Notes under the pieces: generated by a model
The model's input: only the letters and a program-made list of their open reading frames with translations
The model's database searches: none
Told to the model about the DNA's origin: nothing
Program-made: the position numbers and the translations under genes
Assembly (NCBI GenBank): GCA_963576735.1
Contig: OY755171.1
Coordinates: 13,640,001 to 13,704,000 of the forward strand
Length of the DNA stretch: 64,000 nt
Reading direction: 5' to 3'
Source of the DNA: Bedellia somnulentella
Taxonomy: Eukaryota > Arthropoda > Insecta > Lepidoptera > Bedelliidae
In this document: positions 53,601 through 56,542 of the stretch, in pieces
Layout: each line of letters opens with the position of its first letter
How positions within the stretch are numbered: position 1 is the first letter of the stretch

Positions 53601-55400
53601 CATAACATATTGTATACATTTTAAAAGCTTTTCTGTAGATACGGAAAACTATTCATAACTAGGCATTATTCAAAATTGTTATACCTTTGGTACAAGTCTA
53701 AATAAAGCAATTTAAAATCTACTTTCTCGCAGAGTAATAAGGTACTATCATCATCTGCAGTAAAACAACCAACAAACTAAAGGACTATCACATTTGCTGA
53801 GACAATCAAAGTAAATGTCATATATTTTTTTAGTATTTACTGAATTCGTGTGATAATTTTAAAACAAACGGTATTTTTTAATTAATTATACTATTGCTAA
53901 AGTTTTCATGATTTTTTAAGTCTATTCTACTATTTAAAGATGAGTGACGATGCTCAAAATGCAAAAAATGAAAGGTACCGAGGAGAACTACAAAAACTGG
54001 CTGAGGAGTTCCATGAAACGTATAATAAAAATTTTGCTCCTAACGCAGCCCCCTCAGATTTCACAAAGGTACTTATACTGGGTACAGGAGCATTTGGCAC
54101 CGTTTATTTAGTAAAGAAAAAGGAAACTAATAAACCTTATGCAATGAAAATGCTGGAAAAAGAACTGATAGTGCATAAAAAGCAGGTGGCACATAGTTTT
54201 AACGAAAAAAAGATTCTGTGCGCCTTAAATTTTCCTTTCTGTGTGTATATGAAATATTTTTTTAAAGATAATGTTTACATATATTTTATTTTACCATATA
54301 TACCCGGAGGTGAAATGTTTATGCATTTGAGAAAATGTGGTAAATTTGACGAAAGAACCTCTAAATTTTATGCATCCCAAGTATTGCTAGCTTTGGAATA
54401 TCTACATACTTGCAAGTTGGTATATAGGGATTTAAAACCAGAAAATATACTTATCGACAGACTGGGATACATTAAGCTTACAGATTTTGGATTTTGCAAA
54501 ATTTTGAAAGGACGGGCCTATACCCTATGTGGAACACCAGAGTACTTAGCTCCTGAAGTTATTTTGAGCAAAGGATATGGCCAAGCCGTTGACTGGTGGG
54601 CTTTTGGCGTTCTAATCTTTGAAATGGCTGCTGGCCATCCTCCATTTTTTGGTAAAGATCCTATGCTAATTTATGAGAAAATAGTAAATGTCAAATATCG
54701 TTGTCCAAGTTCATTTTCAACTGACCTCAAAGATTTGGTGCTAAATACTCTTCAAGCCGACTCGACACTAAGATTCGGAAACTTAAGGAACGGAGCTACG
54801 GATTTCAAAAATCACAGATGGTTTAAAGAAATTGAATTTGAATCAATTTTGTGTTATCAAAACAAACCTCCCTTTATTCCAAAACTTTCTTCAATTGATG
54901 ATTCATCTTATTTTATGCAATATGATAAAGAGATTCTTAAACAAAGATCAGTGAATTTATACGCAAGTACTTTTGCTGATTTTTGAATAATTTAAATAGT
55001 TTTGTAATTTACTGTTATCTAAATGAGTAATTTGCTTAAGTATTATTAATATGAACTGGAGCCTCATCCATTATATTATTTAAAATTATAAACGGTTTCA
55101 TTTTCATTTGTTACTTAATATTTACTTGTCACCGTTATCTTAAAGGTAAGCTAAATAAAAGCCTGGGGAACATATAATATTGTTTTACACTAAAATAGCG
55201 TTCAACACATCAACAGTTTTAAACATCATATCTGATTTACTTACAAATCCCCCTCCAGCAGTGTACAGCATTAATGCTACTAGGAGTCCCACGTGAGACA
55301 ATGCAGCTCTGGGATAAAATGCATTTCTTGCAGTTCCTGGGGGAACAATTGGAGCCCCCATCAGGGACTCCGTTTCCCACGTCACGTTCTTCTTCCCCAT
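23459..55400 (-). CDS. Two-pore-domain (K2P/TWIK-type) potassium channel, 7 exons, 392 aa
   Basis: A background (leak) potassium channel subunit of the plasma membrane; K2P subunits work as dimers. Exons (minus strand): 55400-55245, 46521-46351, 46261-46138, 46050-45892, 45464-45264, 44725-44517, 23617-23459. Every intron is GT-AG and the phases (0,0,1,1,1,0) join without a stop. Residues ~33-52 form TM1 and run into IFRALEYPAE, matching the family's F-x-x-LE-x-P-x-E block. The P1 filter TTIGYG is at 148-153 and the P2 filter TTIGFG at 261-266. TM2/TM3 are at ~160-182 and 219-240 and TM4 at ~275-297. An extracellular NET sequon lies in the exon 2 loop. The protein ends ESSV, a class I PDZ-ligand pattern. 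An AATAAA (23456-23451) lies 2 nt after the stop. Introns are 8723, 89, 87, 427, 538 and 20899 bp. The first holds three kinase genes and the last a secreted-peptide cluster. The family call is firm; the subfamily is not assigned. Confidence 0.93.
23736..23808 (-). tRNA. tRNA-like sequence, left unit 1 (probably pseudo)
   Basis: 73 nt. Acceptor stem GACACTG/CAGTGTC pairs fully, D stem GCTC/GAGC, T arm GCGGG-TTCGAAC-CCCGC. The anticodon arm only forms 4 pairs (CGGG/CCCG) with an 8-nt loop, so no clear anticodon. It acts more like a SINE-type promoter head (A and B boxes intact). Confidence 0.4.
24050..24122 (-). tRNA. tRNA-like sequence, left unit 2 (probably pseudo)
   Basis: Same 73-nt sequence as left unit 1, exactly 314 bp further on. 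Confidence 0.4.
24428..27403 (-). CDS. LINE ORF2: endonuclease-reverse transcriptase (CR1/jockey-like)
   Basis: The retrotransposition enzyme of a non-LTR element, about 991 aa from the ATG at 27403 (an in-frame GTG lies 6 nt upstream). The N-terminal apurinic-type endonuclease shows CQNTQGF, CVTEHWL, CGDFNVDLL, LDNVFTN and SDHSGLF. The reverse transcriptase shows DGYRPISILPVLSKIFEKL, FCDLTKAFDCADHEIL, GVPQGSILGPFLF and the catalytic LFADDTSLVF. The frame is intact with no stops, so the copy could be recent. It starts 8 nt after the ORF1 stop. Clade is judged from motif style; CR1 versus jockey versus Daphne is not settled. Confidence 0.93.
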   Translation of the reverse strand: MEEPPVVLKSSPNINIVNKEGGSSGNLTKKNTLQGVSQFKLVCQNTQGFSCKELEIELFLEKYEIDCLCVTEHWLKNCELIFGFENYYLASNYCRNSKACGGSAIFLKNNIKSKIRNDIVQLSVEQVVELSCIELKNYFLICVYRPPYNQNYDKFENVMEDVLGKVFRNKKRIIICGDFNVDLLQDSHLKTRLMSLFQSFNLENLFLEPTRIKTCLDNVFTNADFSSKSVINKLKSDHSGLFVSFPLEIPEPKIVIKKRHITASKVEKYINIISSKLPTCTINKNSNTSYDIFYNVLINEFNEIFNVKNVTITSKFKFCEWATPSIYRSREKLFDLYDQKAYSNNNELSEYVKKYSKIFNKVCKEAKARYLSRRIRTSDNKVKTVWNIINTQTGRGKPCDQEFCVRSDKGLTTSNEEIACIFEKYFTDIPSKTTEYLNTSVIKAQHLLQQNVDRCETLFCFKDVSPTDIEKCFKSFKLKSSEDIWGMSVKVCHNFIVTLAPYLADIFNECIRNKIFPNLMKHSKIVPLLKSGGDKISPDGYRPISILPVLSKIFEKLMFNQMLLHFASNKLFHPKQFGFTKGRSTTDAGVALMKHIFDSWERKNDAIGLFCDLTKAFDCADHEILFIKLEHYGIQGDALKLIKSYFSDRIQKVQINNAISPGTHVKMGVPQGSILGPFLFLVYINDLPFMVEKMSEIVLFADDTSLVFDVERNNQNIDEVNNTVSQIQTWFASNNLVLNGKKTKYIKFVLPNVRCVDNEIILNNEKLVFSDNTVFLGITLDSKLQWGPHISSLAGRLSSAAYAVRKIRHLTDVQTARLVYYSYFHSVMSYGILLWGRAADVGSIFILQKRAIRAIYNLRSRDSLRELFKTINIMTLPCQYIYENIMYVRKNQASFVKNCDRHIRNLRDNNKISVPKYRLSKVNTSFMGLCVKMYNKIPEDILNLTETKFKAAVKRNLSSKAYYNVNDYINDEVAWCHQGSVQDVSGLTPKL
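27412..28752 (-). CDS. LINE ORF1: coiled-coil protein with SGNH/esterase-like C-terminus
   Basis: 446 aa. Residues about 1-140 are a coiled coil (heptad-rich in Leu, Glu and Lys). After a linker with PAPPA, the region from about residue 265 on has TLVFSDGMAVGFG and VVLVGNSIG, which resemble blocks of SGNH-type esterase domains found in ORF1 of CR1-like elements. No CCHC knuckle is seen. TAA at 27412-27414 is followed after 8 nt by the ORF2 start, suggesting reinitiation. The esterase call is tentative. Confidence 0.75.
   Translation of the reverse strand: MDSITTRRMAAEQKYEKLKRELNDAEQLKNRLLEERDENVLAIRNLKLKNSNLLEKIVLLRESYDISQVELENQQILILKHEDQCAKHEVALERIHILNEQLAEAHAQLAEFHRIKNIHEDSHAVSLCAELEAESLSSMTSFKYSKIFSRKQCKKYKLVKKRIYNTNKSLISMKNSIKFINKSYRKIDLLNQIDSLNDKLSELIVSQEDLHLRYKHIGSLIDKETVTLNSHISSNSVISQSPQPINGITLPTVSTPPAPPANRTLVFSDGMAVGFGEILSKYLNQQVINHCYTGANFNYIVERILLGTYDEYTTIVVLVGNSIGLNKYLLNKSLNKLLEIQKIYKCKFIFCTFPYLLNMDKQNDNIHIMNNLICHVTCCQSDNLFCLDLNKFLPYSNSRLGTVYIPLNQKRNIAKLLAYNISDPHIFNIRGNLLLVCDGGSHNLNF
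28952..29151. other. Assembly gap (200 N)
   Basis: A run of exactly 200 N, a size often used as a placeholder. It lies between the LINE 5' UTR and the inverted right arm of the tRNA-like array, a palindromic setting that is hard to assemble. Confidence 0.99.
29266..29338 (+). tRNA. tRNA-like sequence, right unit 1 (probably pseudo)
   Basis: Same 73-nt sequence in plus orientation, followed by a run of extra A's that makes this unit longer. Confidence 0.4.
29587..29659 (+). tRNA. tRNA-like sequence, right unit 2 (probably pseudo)
   Basis: Same sequence with one change at its last base (CAGTGTT), weakening the first acceptor pair to G-T. Confidence 0.4.
29901..29973 (+). tRNA. tRNA-like sequence, right unit 3 (probably pseudo)
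   Basis: Same 73-nt sequence, 314 bp after unit 2; last unit of the array. Confidence 0.4.
30565..30930 (+). repeat. tRNA-derived SINE (family 2), full copy
   Basis: The head has GGCCAATGGGTAGAACAC and the B box GAGTTCAAATCCC. The body has GTGAGGAAACCCACATGGC, CCTATCACGTGAGAACAC and CCTTTCGGGGATAAACGGCG. Three more copies are in the window. Confidence 0.75.
30931..32436. other. No gene seen (K2P intron 6)
   Basis: AT-rich; a scrap of the TATG SINE at about 31557-31580 (GTGTTGGCTTAAAATAGCAC). Confidence 0.5.
32437..32883. mobile_element. MITE with ATAGGCTATTTGACT termini
   Basis: 15-bp inverted termini (32437-32451 and 32869-32883) flanked by TA, as in Tc1/mariner-type MITEs. The interior contains a palindromic TGACGTCA (32692-32699) and GCCGCCAT. 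Confidence 0.65.
32895..33050 (+). repeat. LINE C-terminal fragment
   Basis: Reads VGRPPTMWTDDLVKVAGS, then a stop and the usual GTCCAGCAGTGGACGTCTAT end with a TGATGATCATGATGA tail. Same family as 13535-13925; a short scrap of its 5' edge is also at 15951-15990. Confidence 0.6.
33860..34741 (+). pseudogene. Jockey/CR1-like LINE 3' fragment, frameshifted
   Basis: The C-terminal end of a reverse-transcriptase ORF: HIVVKASRTLGFIIRCSRVF, ILEYASEVWNPQY and YRENAFILRA, ending at 34522. Upstream, RGIQLTRVTETRDLG lies in another frame, so about 2 bases are lost near 33919. A 3' UTR and an AAAAT tail (34717-34741) follow. 5'-truncated and dead. Confidence 0.85.
34840..34985 (-). repeat. TATG-tailed SINE, internally deleted
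   Basis: TACTCACGGCTATAAATACC at one end and GGTGCTATTCTAAGCCGAAA at the other. Confidence 0.65.
35100..35265 (-). repeat. LINE 3' UTR remnant
   Basis: On the minus strand CTGGAAGAAATCGCG and GGCGATAAGTCCGTC match the 7640 repeat; the tail is a TAAA run. Confidence 0.55.
35385..35770 (+). pseudogene. Degenerate RTE LINE 3' fragment
   Basis: Plus-strand match to the RTE 3' end: AAGAGGATGGATTATAGTAA, GGCAGGCGTTTGAAG, then CCCCAATGGGAACTAATGGG and a weak TATG tail. Several indels. Confidence 0.7.
36492..36932 (-). CDS. Small secreted protein with C-terminal two-cysteine motif (146 aa)
   Basis: Starts with a clear signal peptide (MKTFVFAVFFFLSLNCITNN). A long polar region rich in Lys, Glu, Thr and Ser follows, then the end SPCKPGFSHINGVCKKL. 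The C-x-x-G-F-x5-G-x-C spacing is shared with the next gene upstream and recalls secapin-type insect peptides, where one disulfide closes a short C-terminal loop. Third of three same-strand genes inside K2P intron 6. The gene is believable from its signal peptide and shared motif; its function is unknown. Confidence 0.7.
   Translation of the reverse strand: MKTFVFAVFFFLSLNCITNNVESKFIEDAVQDIQNSLNKIMFSIKDKLGGKPINRESREGESTGREQPLMTKSNNEKPQENITLTAEDKNNQTSQPSTISPLLTTLRTKKLKEDKDPRGGLSDSPCKPGFSHINGVCKKLEDISFL
37094..37324 (-). CDS. Small secreted secapin-like peptide (76 aa)
   Basis: I chose the ATG at 37324 because it begins a signal peptide (MCFRLIGVIVMTLLILLVTN). The frame stays open to 37438 but that extension is charged and overlaps the upstream gene. 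The mature part ends RVPAHKCPTGFMKDVHGQCR, close in pattern to secapin (P-x-x-CP-x-G-x5-x-C-R). The start lies only 50 nt after the stop of the upstream gene. A TCAGT initiator-like site lies in that spacer. Confidence 0.65.
   Translation of the reverse strand: MCFRLIGVIVMTLLILLVTNSAASSEKKILWNYREFFNSLMTTTETTQEGSLIRVPAHKCPTGFMKDVHGQCRESI
37375..37710 (-). CDS. Small secreted peptide, first of cluster (111 aa)
   Basis: Hydrophobic N-terminus (signal peptide to about residue 33, LHA/YPI), a polar middle, and the end NCGKNKIYQTGKCRDIVD, a diverged form of the shared two-cysteine motif (the proline-glycine after the first cysteine is lost). The start may be M1 or M11. A TATA-like TTTATAT (37760-37754) lies about 28 nt before a TCAGA initiator-like site, and GATA-type sites flank the start. 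Function unknown. Confidence 0.62.
   Translation of the reverse strand: MISHMLYAVNMTLLLNELILLTIVVQLSLQLHAYPIKTGRKSVAHDLFTNPFDELLIAFKHQLIEHNEVTDKFTDAEVTVAPSMIETPFNSWKNCGKNKIYQTGKCRDIVD
37714..37765 (-). promoter_or_regulatory. Putative core promoter of the secreted-peptide cluster
   Basis: On the minus strand a TTTATAT box (37760-37754) precedes TCAGA (37731-37727) by about 28 nt, the usual TATA-to-initiator distance. GATA motifs (AGATAAG at 37714-37720 and one at 37733-37738) lie close by. GATA factors often drive fat-body or hemocyte genes; that role here is inference. Confidence 0.4.
38218..38310 (+). repeat. TATG-tailed SINE, 3' part
   Basis: CATCTTTTCCCCACTGAACT to GAGCTCTAGCTACCCCTTCA. 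Confidence 0.6.
38935..39150 (-). repeat. Retroelement 3' end with terminal palindrome
   Basis: Reverse copy of the 4795 repeat. Its end forms a strong hairpin (TGTGACACGTGAATTATAT at 38981 onward pairing with ATAATTCACGTGTCACA to about 39026). Confidence 0.5.
39151..40320. other. No gene seen (K2P intron 6)
   Basis: AT-rich; short frames without domains. Confidence 0.5.
40442..43173. mobile_element. TIR transposon remnant with about 425-bp arms
   Basis: Termini ACAGTGTCCTAAGGAACC and its near complement. Arms 40442-40868 and 42745-43173 are diverged inverted copies. It is flanked by GCATCG (40435-40440) and GCATCA (43174-43179), a partly decayed target duplication. CAGTG ends recall hAT elements. 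The interior has a nested SINE and a minus-strand frame at 41226-41642, but I recognise no transposase. Confidence 0.7.
41815..42045 (-). repeat. TATG-tailed SINE inside the TIR element
   Basis: TACTCACGGCTATAAATCCC to CTAAGCCGACATTACACAGA; a second SINE insertion, nested in the transposon that split the outer copy. Confidence 0.7.
43314..43620 (-). repeat. tRNA-like repeat unit, single copy
   Basis: One nearly full unit of the 314-bp family in minus orientation (tRNA-like part 43356-43427). The 17-bp ATAATTTGAATGTTTTT occurs at 43314-43330 and 43577-43593. As this string is also part of the unit, it may be the tandem period rather than a target duplication. Confidence 0.7.
43621..44516. other. 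No gene; short inverted repeat
   Basis: Part of K2P intron 6. GCGACGCGATGCAAATTTC (about 44238) faces GAAATTCGCATCGCACCGC (about 44271), a small MITE-like hairpin. Confidence 0.45.
44517..44725 (-). CDS. K2P channel exon 6 (TM4, C-terminal tail start)
   Basis: 209 nt between AACAG and GTAAGT, phase 1 to phase 0. It encodes TM4 (YMLLCTLYILIGLALTSTII) and ELVRRQYARSW, then a cytosolic segment ending SALQKVLTV. It is GC-richer than its surroundings. The next exon is 20.9 kb downstream. Confidence 0.92.
44810..45115 (+). repeat. SINE family 2, in K2P intron 5
   Basis: The head AATAGCTCAGTGGGTAGAAC is tRNA-like; the body matches the 30565 copy to CCCCTTCGGGGATATACGGC. It sits in antisense to the channel. 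Confidence 0.7.
45120..45240 (+). repeat. TATG-tailed SINE, 5' part, in K2P intron 5
   Basis: TGTGTAGTGCCAACTTAGAA and GGAGATCCATCACCAATCTA. Confidence 0.55.
45264..45464 (-). CDS. K2P channel exon 5 (TM3, pore loop 2)
   Basis: 201 nt between TTCCAG and GTAAGT, phase 1 to phase 1. It encodes a cytosolic loop, TM3 (LFAVWAVCFLFLYLSAGAGL), the WTFFDGFYFCFVTMTTIGFG pore 2 region and DIVP. Confidence 0.94.
45892..46050 (-). CDS. K2P channel exon 4 (filter 1, TM2)
   Basis: 159 nt between TTTCAG and GTGAGT, phase 1 to phase 1. It completes TTIGYGN and encodes TM2 (FCIAYALIGIPLTLTVIADL), a classic K2P block. Confidence 0.93.
46138..46261 (-). CDS. K2P channel exon 3 (end of cap, pore helix 1)
   Basis: 124 nt between an AAG acceptor and a GTGTGT donor (phase 1). 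It encodes the end of the cap and pore helix 1, ending KAVFFSSTVLTTI plus the first base of the filter glycine. Confidence 0.9.
46351..46521 (-). CDS. K2P channel exon 2 (start of extracellular cap)
   Basis: Bounded by TTTACAG and GTGAGT, 57 codons, phase 0 at both ends. It starts IFRALEYPAE, the conserved block right after TM1, and goes on as a charged, probably helical extracellular segment with an NET glycosylation sequon. Its acceptor lies about 150 bp from the stop codon of a nested kinase gene. Confidence 0.92.
46671..47720 (-). CDS. PKA catalytic subunit-like kinase A, intronless (349 aa)
   Basis: A Ser/Thr kinase of the AGC group, closest in layout to the cAMP-dependent protein kinase catalytic subunit (about 350 aa). 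Visible motifs: Gly loop GSGAFGHV (49-56), ATP lysine in YAMK (K71), alphaC glutamate E90, HRDLKPEN (163-170), DFG (183-185), activation threonine in AWTICGTPDYLAPE (T196), and a C-terminal FEEF that matches the PKA FxxF hydrophobic motif. Numbering follows PKA with a shift of one, so the core has no indels. The glutamate expected in the GGE-M/L block (PKA E127, which binds the P-3 arginine) is alanine here (GGALYH). The gene is one open frame in K2P intron 1, same strand. An AATAAA overlaps the region just past the stop. Probably active; substrate preference may be shifted. Confidence 0.93.
   Translation of the reverse strand: MGQSFKYTYELQVNHNRFLDLLKADFFESFNTSVTLRDRDDFDIIKTIGSGAFGHVFLVRDKNNFNYYAMKTIDKEETVKKKNVKQVLLEKNIMARVNCPFLLPLCFVAKDSLYIYLITPFEAGGALYHVIRSLKALSEVTVRFYSAQIILALEYLHHCHIIHRDLKPENIYINCSGNLKLGDFGFAKFLKKRAWTICGTPDYLAPEIVQCKGYSFAVDWWSFGVLIYEMSVGCPPFTNPDIMVLYENILKGQFKTPPSVSPQCKQIIKQLLQTEPSKRLGNLKGGVFDLKSHCWFDGLDWVAIFHQKVEPPFVPVCESLGDSRNFERYPSAKLKTSPVYKYQKEFEEF
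48007..48156. mobile_element. Small MITE, about 150 bp
   Basis: TACTAACGCCCGATTTCGGA and its complement, arms of about 55 bp with AGCTGAGAACAACTTAAGTA, flanked by TA. Confidence 0.65.
48190..48370 (+). repeat. TATG-tailed SINE, highly diverged
   Basis: GTCCTAAGAGGCAACATAGG and TTCCCACTCAATTTCTAAGA. Confidence 0.45.
48385..48545 (-). repeat. LINE 3' UTR remnant
   Basis: An AGAAT microsatellite tail, then (minus strand) GTCTGGAAGAGATCGCTTTT and AGCGATAAGACCGCC. Same family as 7640-7775. Confidence 0.6.
48597..48790 (-). repeat. TATG-tailed SINE, diverged
   Basis: TATACTCACGGCTATAAATC to TAAGCCGACACTACACAGCT. Confidence 0.65.
48833..49050 (+). repeat. SINE family 2, 5'-truncated
   Basis: GTGAGGAAACCCACATGGCT to GATAAACGGCGTGAACGTTT, as in the 30565 copy. 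Confidence 0.7.
49051..51146. other. No gene between kinases A and B apart from a SINE scrap
   Basis: Very AT-rich part of K2P intron 1. Only the 50230-50415 SINE remnant is supported. Confidence 0.5.
50230..50415 (+). repeat. TATG-tailed SINE, highly diverged
   Basis: CAGCTGAGAAATTTCTAATA and GATTTATAACGGTGAGTATT. Confidence 0.45.
51147..52205 (-). CDS. PKA catalytic subunit-like kinase B, intronless (352 aa)
   Basis: A Ser/Thr kinase of the PKA-C type. Motifs: GSGAYGDV (51-58), AMK lysine K73, alphaC E92, GGELF with the substrate-binding glutamate E128, HRDIKPEN (165-172), activation threonine in TYTLCGTPEYLAPE (T199), FEMNAGHPPF, and terminal FEDF. The magnesium-binding DFG is DYG (185-187), a mild change also seen in some active kinases. 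Full length, no introns, minus strand, inside K2P intron 1 between kinases A and C. The N-terminus (MAKHPTYYP) has no myristoylation glycine. It shares the frame of the other two kinases but is well diverged from both. Confidence 0.93.
   Translation of the reverse strand: MAKHPTYYPAKTHEEHLRYLNLLREEFNHRFESTSRSEKTVDDYDVVKAIGSGAYGDVFLVRDKITFNYLAMKVVEKATVVEREQEWHLINEKKILESVNYPFLVSLVSAFKDNVYLYFVLPFVAGGELFTCIQKHGRLNDSVTKFYGSQVVMGVEYLHHCQLIHRDIKPENILIDTNGYVKLCDYGFCKLVKKKKTYTLCGTPEYLAPEIILSKGYSYPVDWWAVGVLVFEMNAGHPPFYAADSGLLYDKILKGVYKCPDEMEKDCRMLIKGFLHQDPNKRLGSLKAGVYEIKSHPWFSEIDWLAILQQNIKAPIVPAIATLGDTSNFPEIIQPKLKKASQCLHEKEFEDF
52206..53213. other. No gene between kinase B and the MITE
   Basis: AT-rich; should hold the upstream region of kinase B (minus strand). 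No clear promoter element placed. Confidence 0.45.
53217..53468. mobile_element. Harbinger-like MITE with TTA duplication
   Basis: 252 bp; arms of about 100 bp start GGGCCGGCGCTGA / GGGCCAGCGCTGA. TTA is at 53214-53216 and 53469-53471, the TWA-type 3-bp target of PIF/Harbinger. It lies 470 bp before kinase C. Confidence 0.75.
53940..54986 (+). CDS. PKA catalytic subunit-like kinase C, intronless (348 aa)
   Basis: A Ser/Thr kinase of the PKA-C type and the most canonical of the three. Motifs: GTGAFGTV (48-55), AMK lysine K70, alphaC E89, GGEMFMHLRK with E125, YRDLKPEN (162-169, the tyrosine is the PKA form), DFG (182-184), activation threonine in AYTLCGTPEYLAPE (T195), FEMAAGHPPFF, and terminal FADF. 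No introns. It lies in K2P intron 1 on the opposite strand to the channel, ending about 260 bp before the exon 1 donor. An AATAAA is near 55154. An inverted-repeat MITE (53217-53468) sits about 470 bp upstream. Confidence 0.94.
   Translation: MSDDAQNAKNERYRGELQKLAEEFHETYNKNFAPNAAPSDFTKVLILGTGAFGTVYLVKKKETNKPYAMKMLEKELIVHKKQVAHSFNEKKILCALNFPFCVYMKYFFKDNVYIYFILPYIPGGEMFMHLRKCGKFDERTSKFYASQVLLALEYLHTCKLVYRDLKPENILIDRLGYIKLTDFGFCKILKGRAYTLCGTPEYLAPEVILSKGYGQAVDWWAFGVLIFEMAAGHPPFFGKDPMLIYEKIVNVKYRCPSSFSTDLKDLVLNTLQADSTLRFGNLRNGATDFKNHRWFKEIEFESILCYQNKPPFIPKLSSIDDSSYFMQYDKEILKQRSVNLYASTFADF
55245..55400 (-). CDS. K2P channel exon 1 (start codon, N-terminus, TM1)
   Basis: The ATG at 55400-55398 has A at -3. 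The exon encodes 52 residues ending LYTAGGGF, then a GTAAGT donor in phase 0. The hydrophobic stretch ALSHVGLLVALMLYTAGGGF is the first transmembrane segment. The next in-frame match is exon 2, 8.7 kb away. Confidence 0.9.
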
Positions 55401-56272
55401 ATTTTAAAAACACTTAAACATTTATCATTGTTATGAGTTTGCTTATTACTTAACACAAAGCTACAAATGGTTACACGTAAGTTTCACTTTGAGTCATAAG
55501 TTGAAAAATCAATTAGAAATGTGAATGTTTGTCATTATTCATATAAAAACTATTGGTGTTATTAAGTTTTATGAGCTGAAATACAGTAATTAAAGGCAAT
55601 TAACTTTCTATTTGAATATCTGCAGCGGCATTGACCTGGATAGTGGTAACTTACTGCAAACTTGGATTTTCCTATAGTTTATCTTTTTTATTGCGCTTTT
55701 TTTAATATAATACAATGGAATTAAAAGTATTTATATTTTTAAATGTTCCTATTTTCATAAAGAATATTTATGTGAAAACCCGTATCAGAAAACTTTTCTC
55801 CAGATTTCGCTAAATTTTAAACACAAATCTCGAATTGTTTACTAAAGTTAATTCAAAGGCTAAAAGTTTAGTCACTTAAAATATTACACCAATCATTCAT
55901 ACACTCATAACACGCACATTACAATGTTCGTAACTTCGCAAGAGACAACCTGCTAAATTAATGTCGGGTGATCCGACCGCGGCAGCTGCTCGCTGAATAC
56001 TGAACACTGAAATCGTCGTGTTCGAGCACGTTTTTCAGAAGTTAGGACACGTGGATGACAATACTGAATCAAAATACAATGTATCCCGAAATAATTGGAA
56101 TATACTGATTCAGCTTGTTTATAACGGAGGAAGAATCATTATAGTATAATTGCTAATCGCTAATCATGGTAGCACATCATCAAATCATATATGAGATACA
56201 TGTATTGTTAAATAATTTCTTATTCAGATGAATCATCTCTTGTTTGCCTTTTAACTTGTCTTATTATCCAAT
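55401..56272 (-). promoter_or_regulatory. Presumed upstream region of the K2P channel
   Basis: AT-rich with a GC-richer patch at 55965-56040 (CCGACCGCGGCAGCTGCTCG). It probably includes the 5' UTR and promoter, or an untranslated first exon. No TATA box is placed with confidence. Confidence 0.3.
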
Positions 56273-56283
56273 TGAAACTATTA

Positions 56284-56531
56284 GTTGTGTAGTGTCGGCT
56301 TAGAATACCACTACCCCGTTTCTACCGATGGGTGTACGTACTCGTAAGAGGCGACTAACGGTTATTGGGAATTTAAGGGATTTTTGGGCGATGCGGTTGA
56401 AGACCCTTCACCAACAACCTTTACCATCTTTTCCTTACTCAATTTTTCAAAAGTGGCTGAGGAATTTCTAATTCCTTAGCTCTGGCTACCCCTTCTAGGG
56501 ATTTATAGCCGTGAGTATACGTATGTATGTA
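56284..56531 (+). repeat. TATG-tailed SINE, full copy with 11-bp target duplication
   Basis: TGAAACTATTA flanks it at 56273-56283 and 56532-56542. Close to the family consensus. It lies upstream of the K2P start codon, in reverse. Confidence 0.85.
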
Positions 56532-56542
56532 TGAAACTATTA

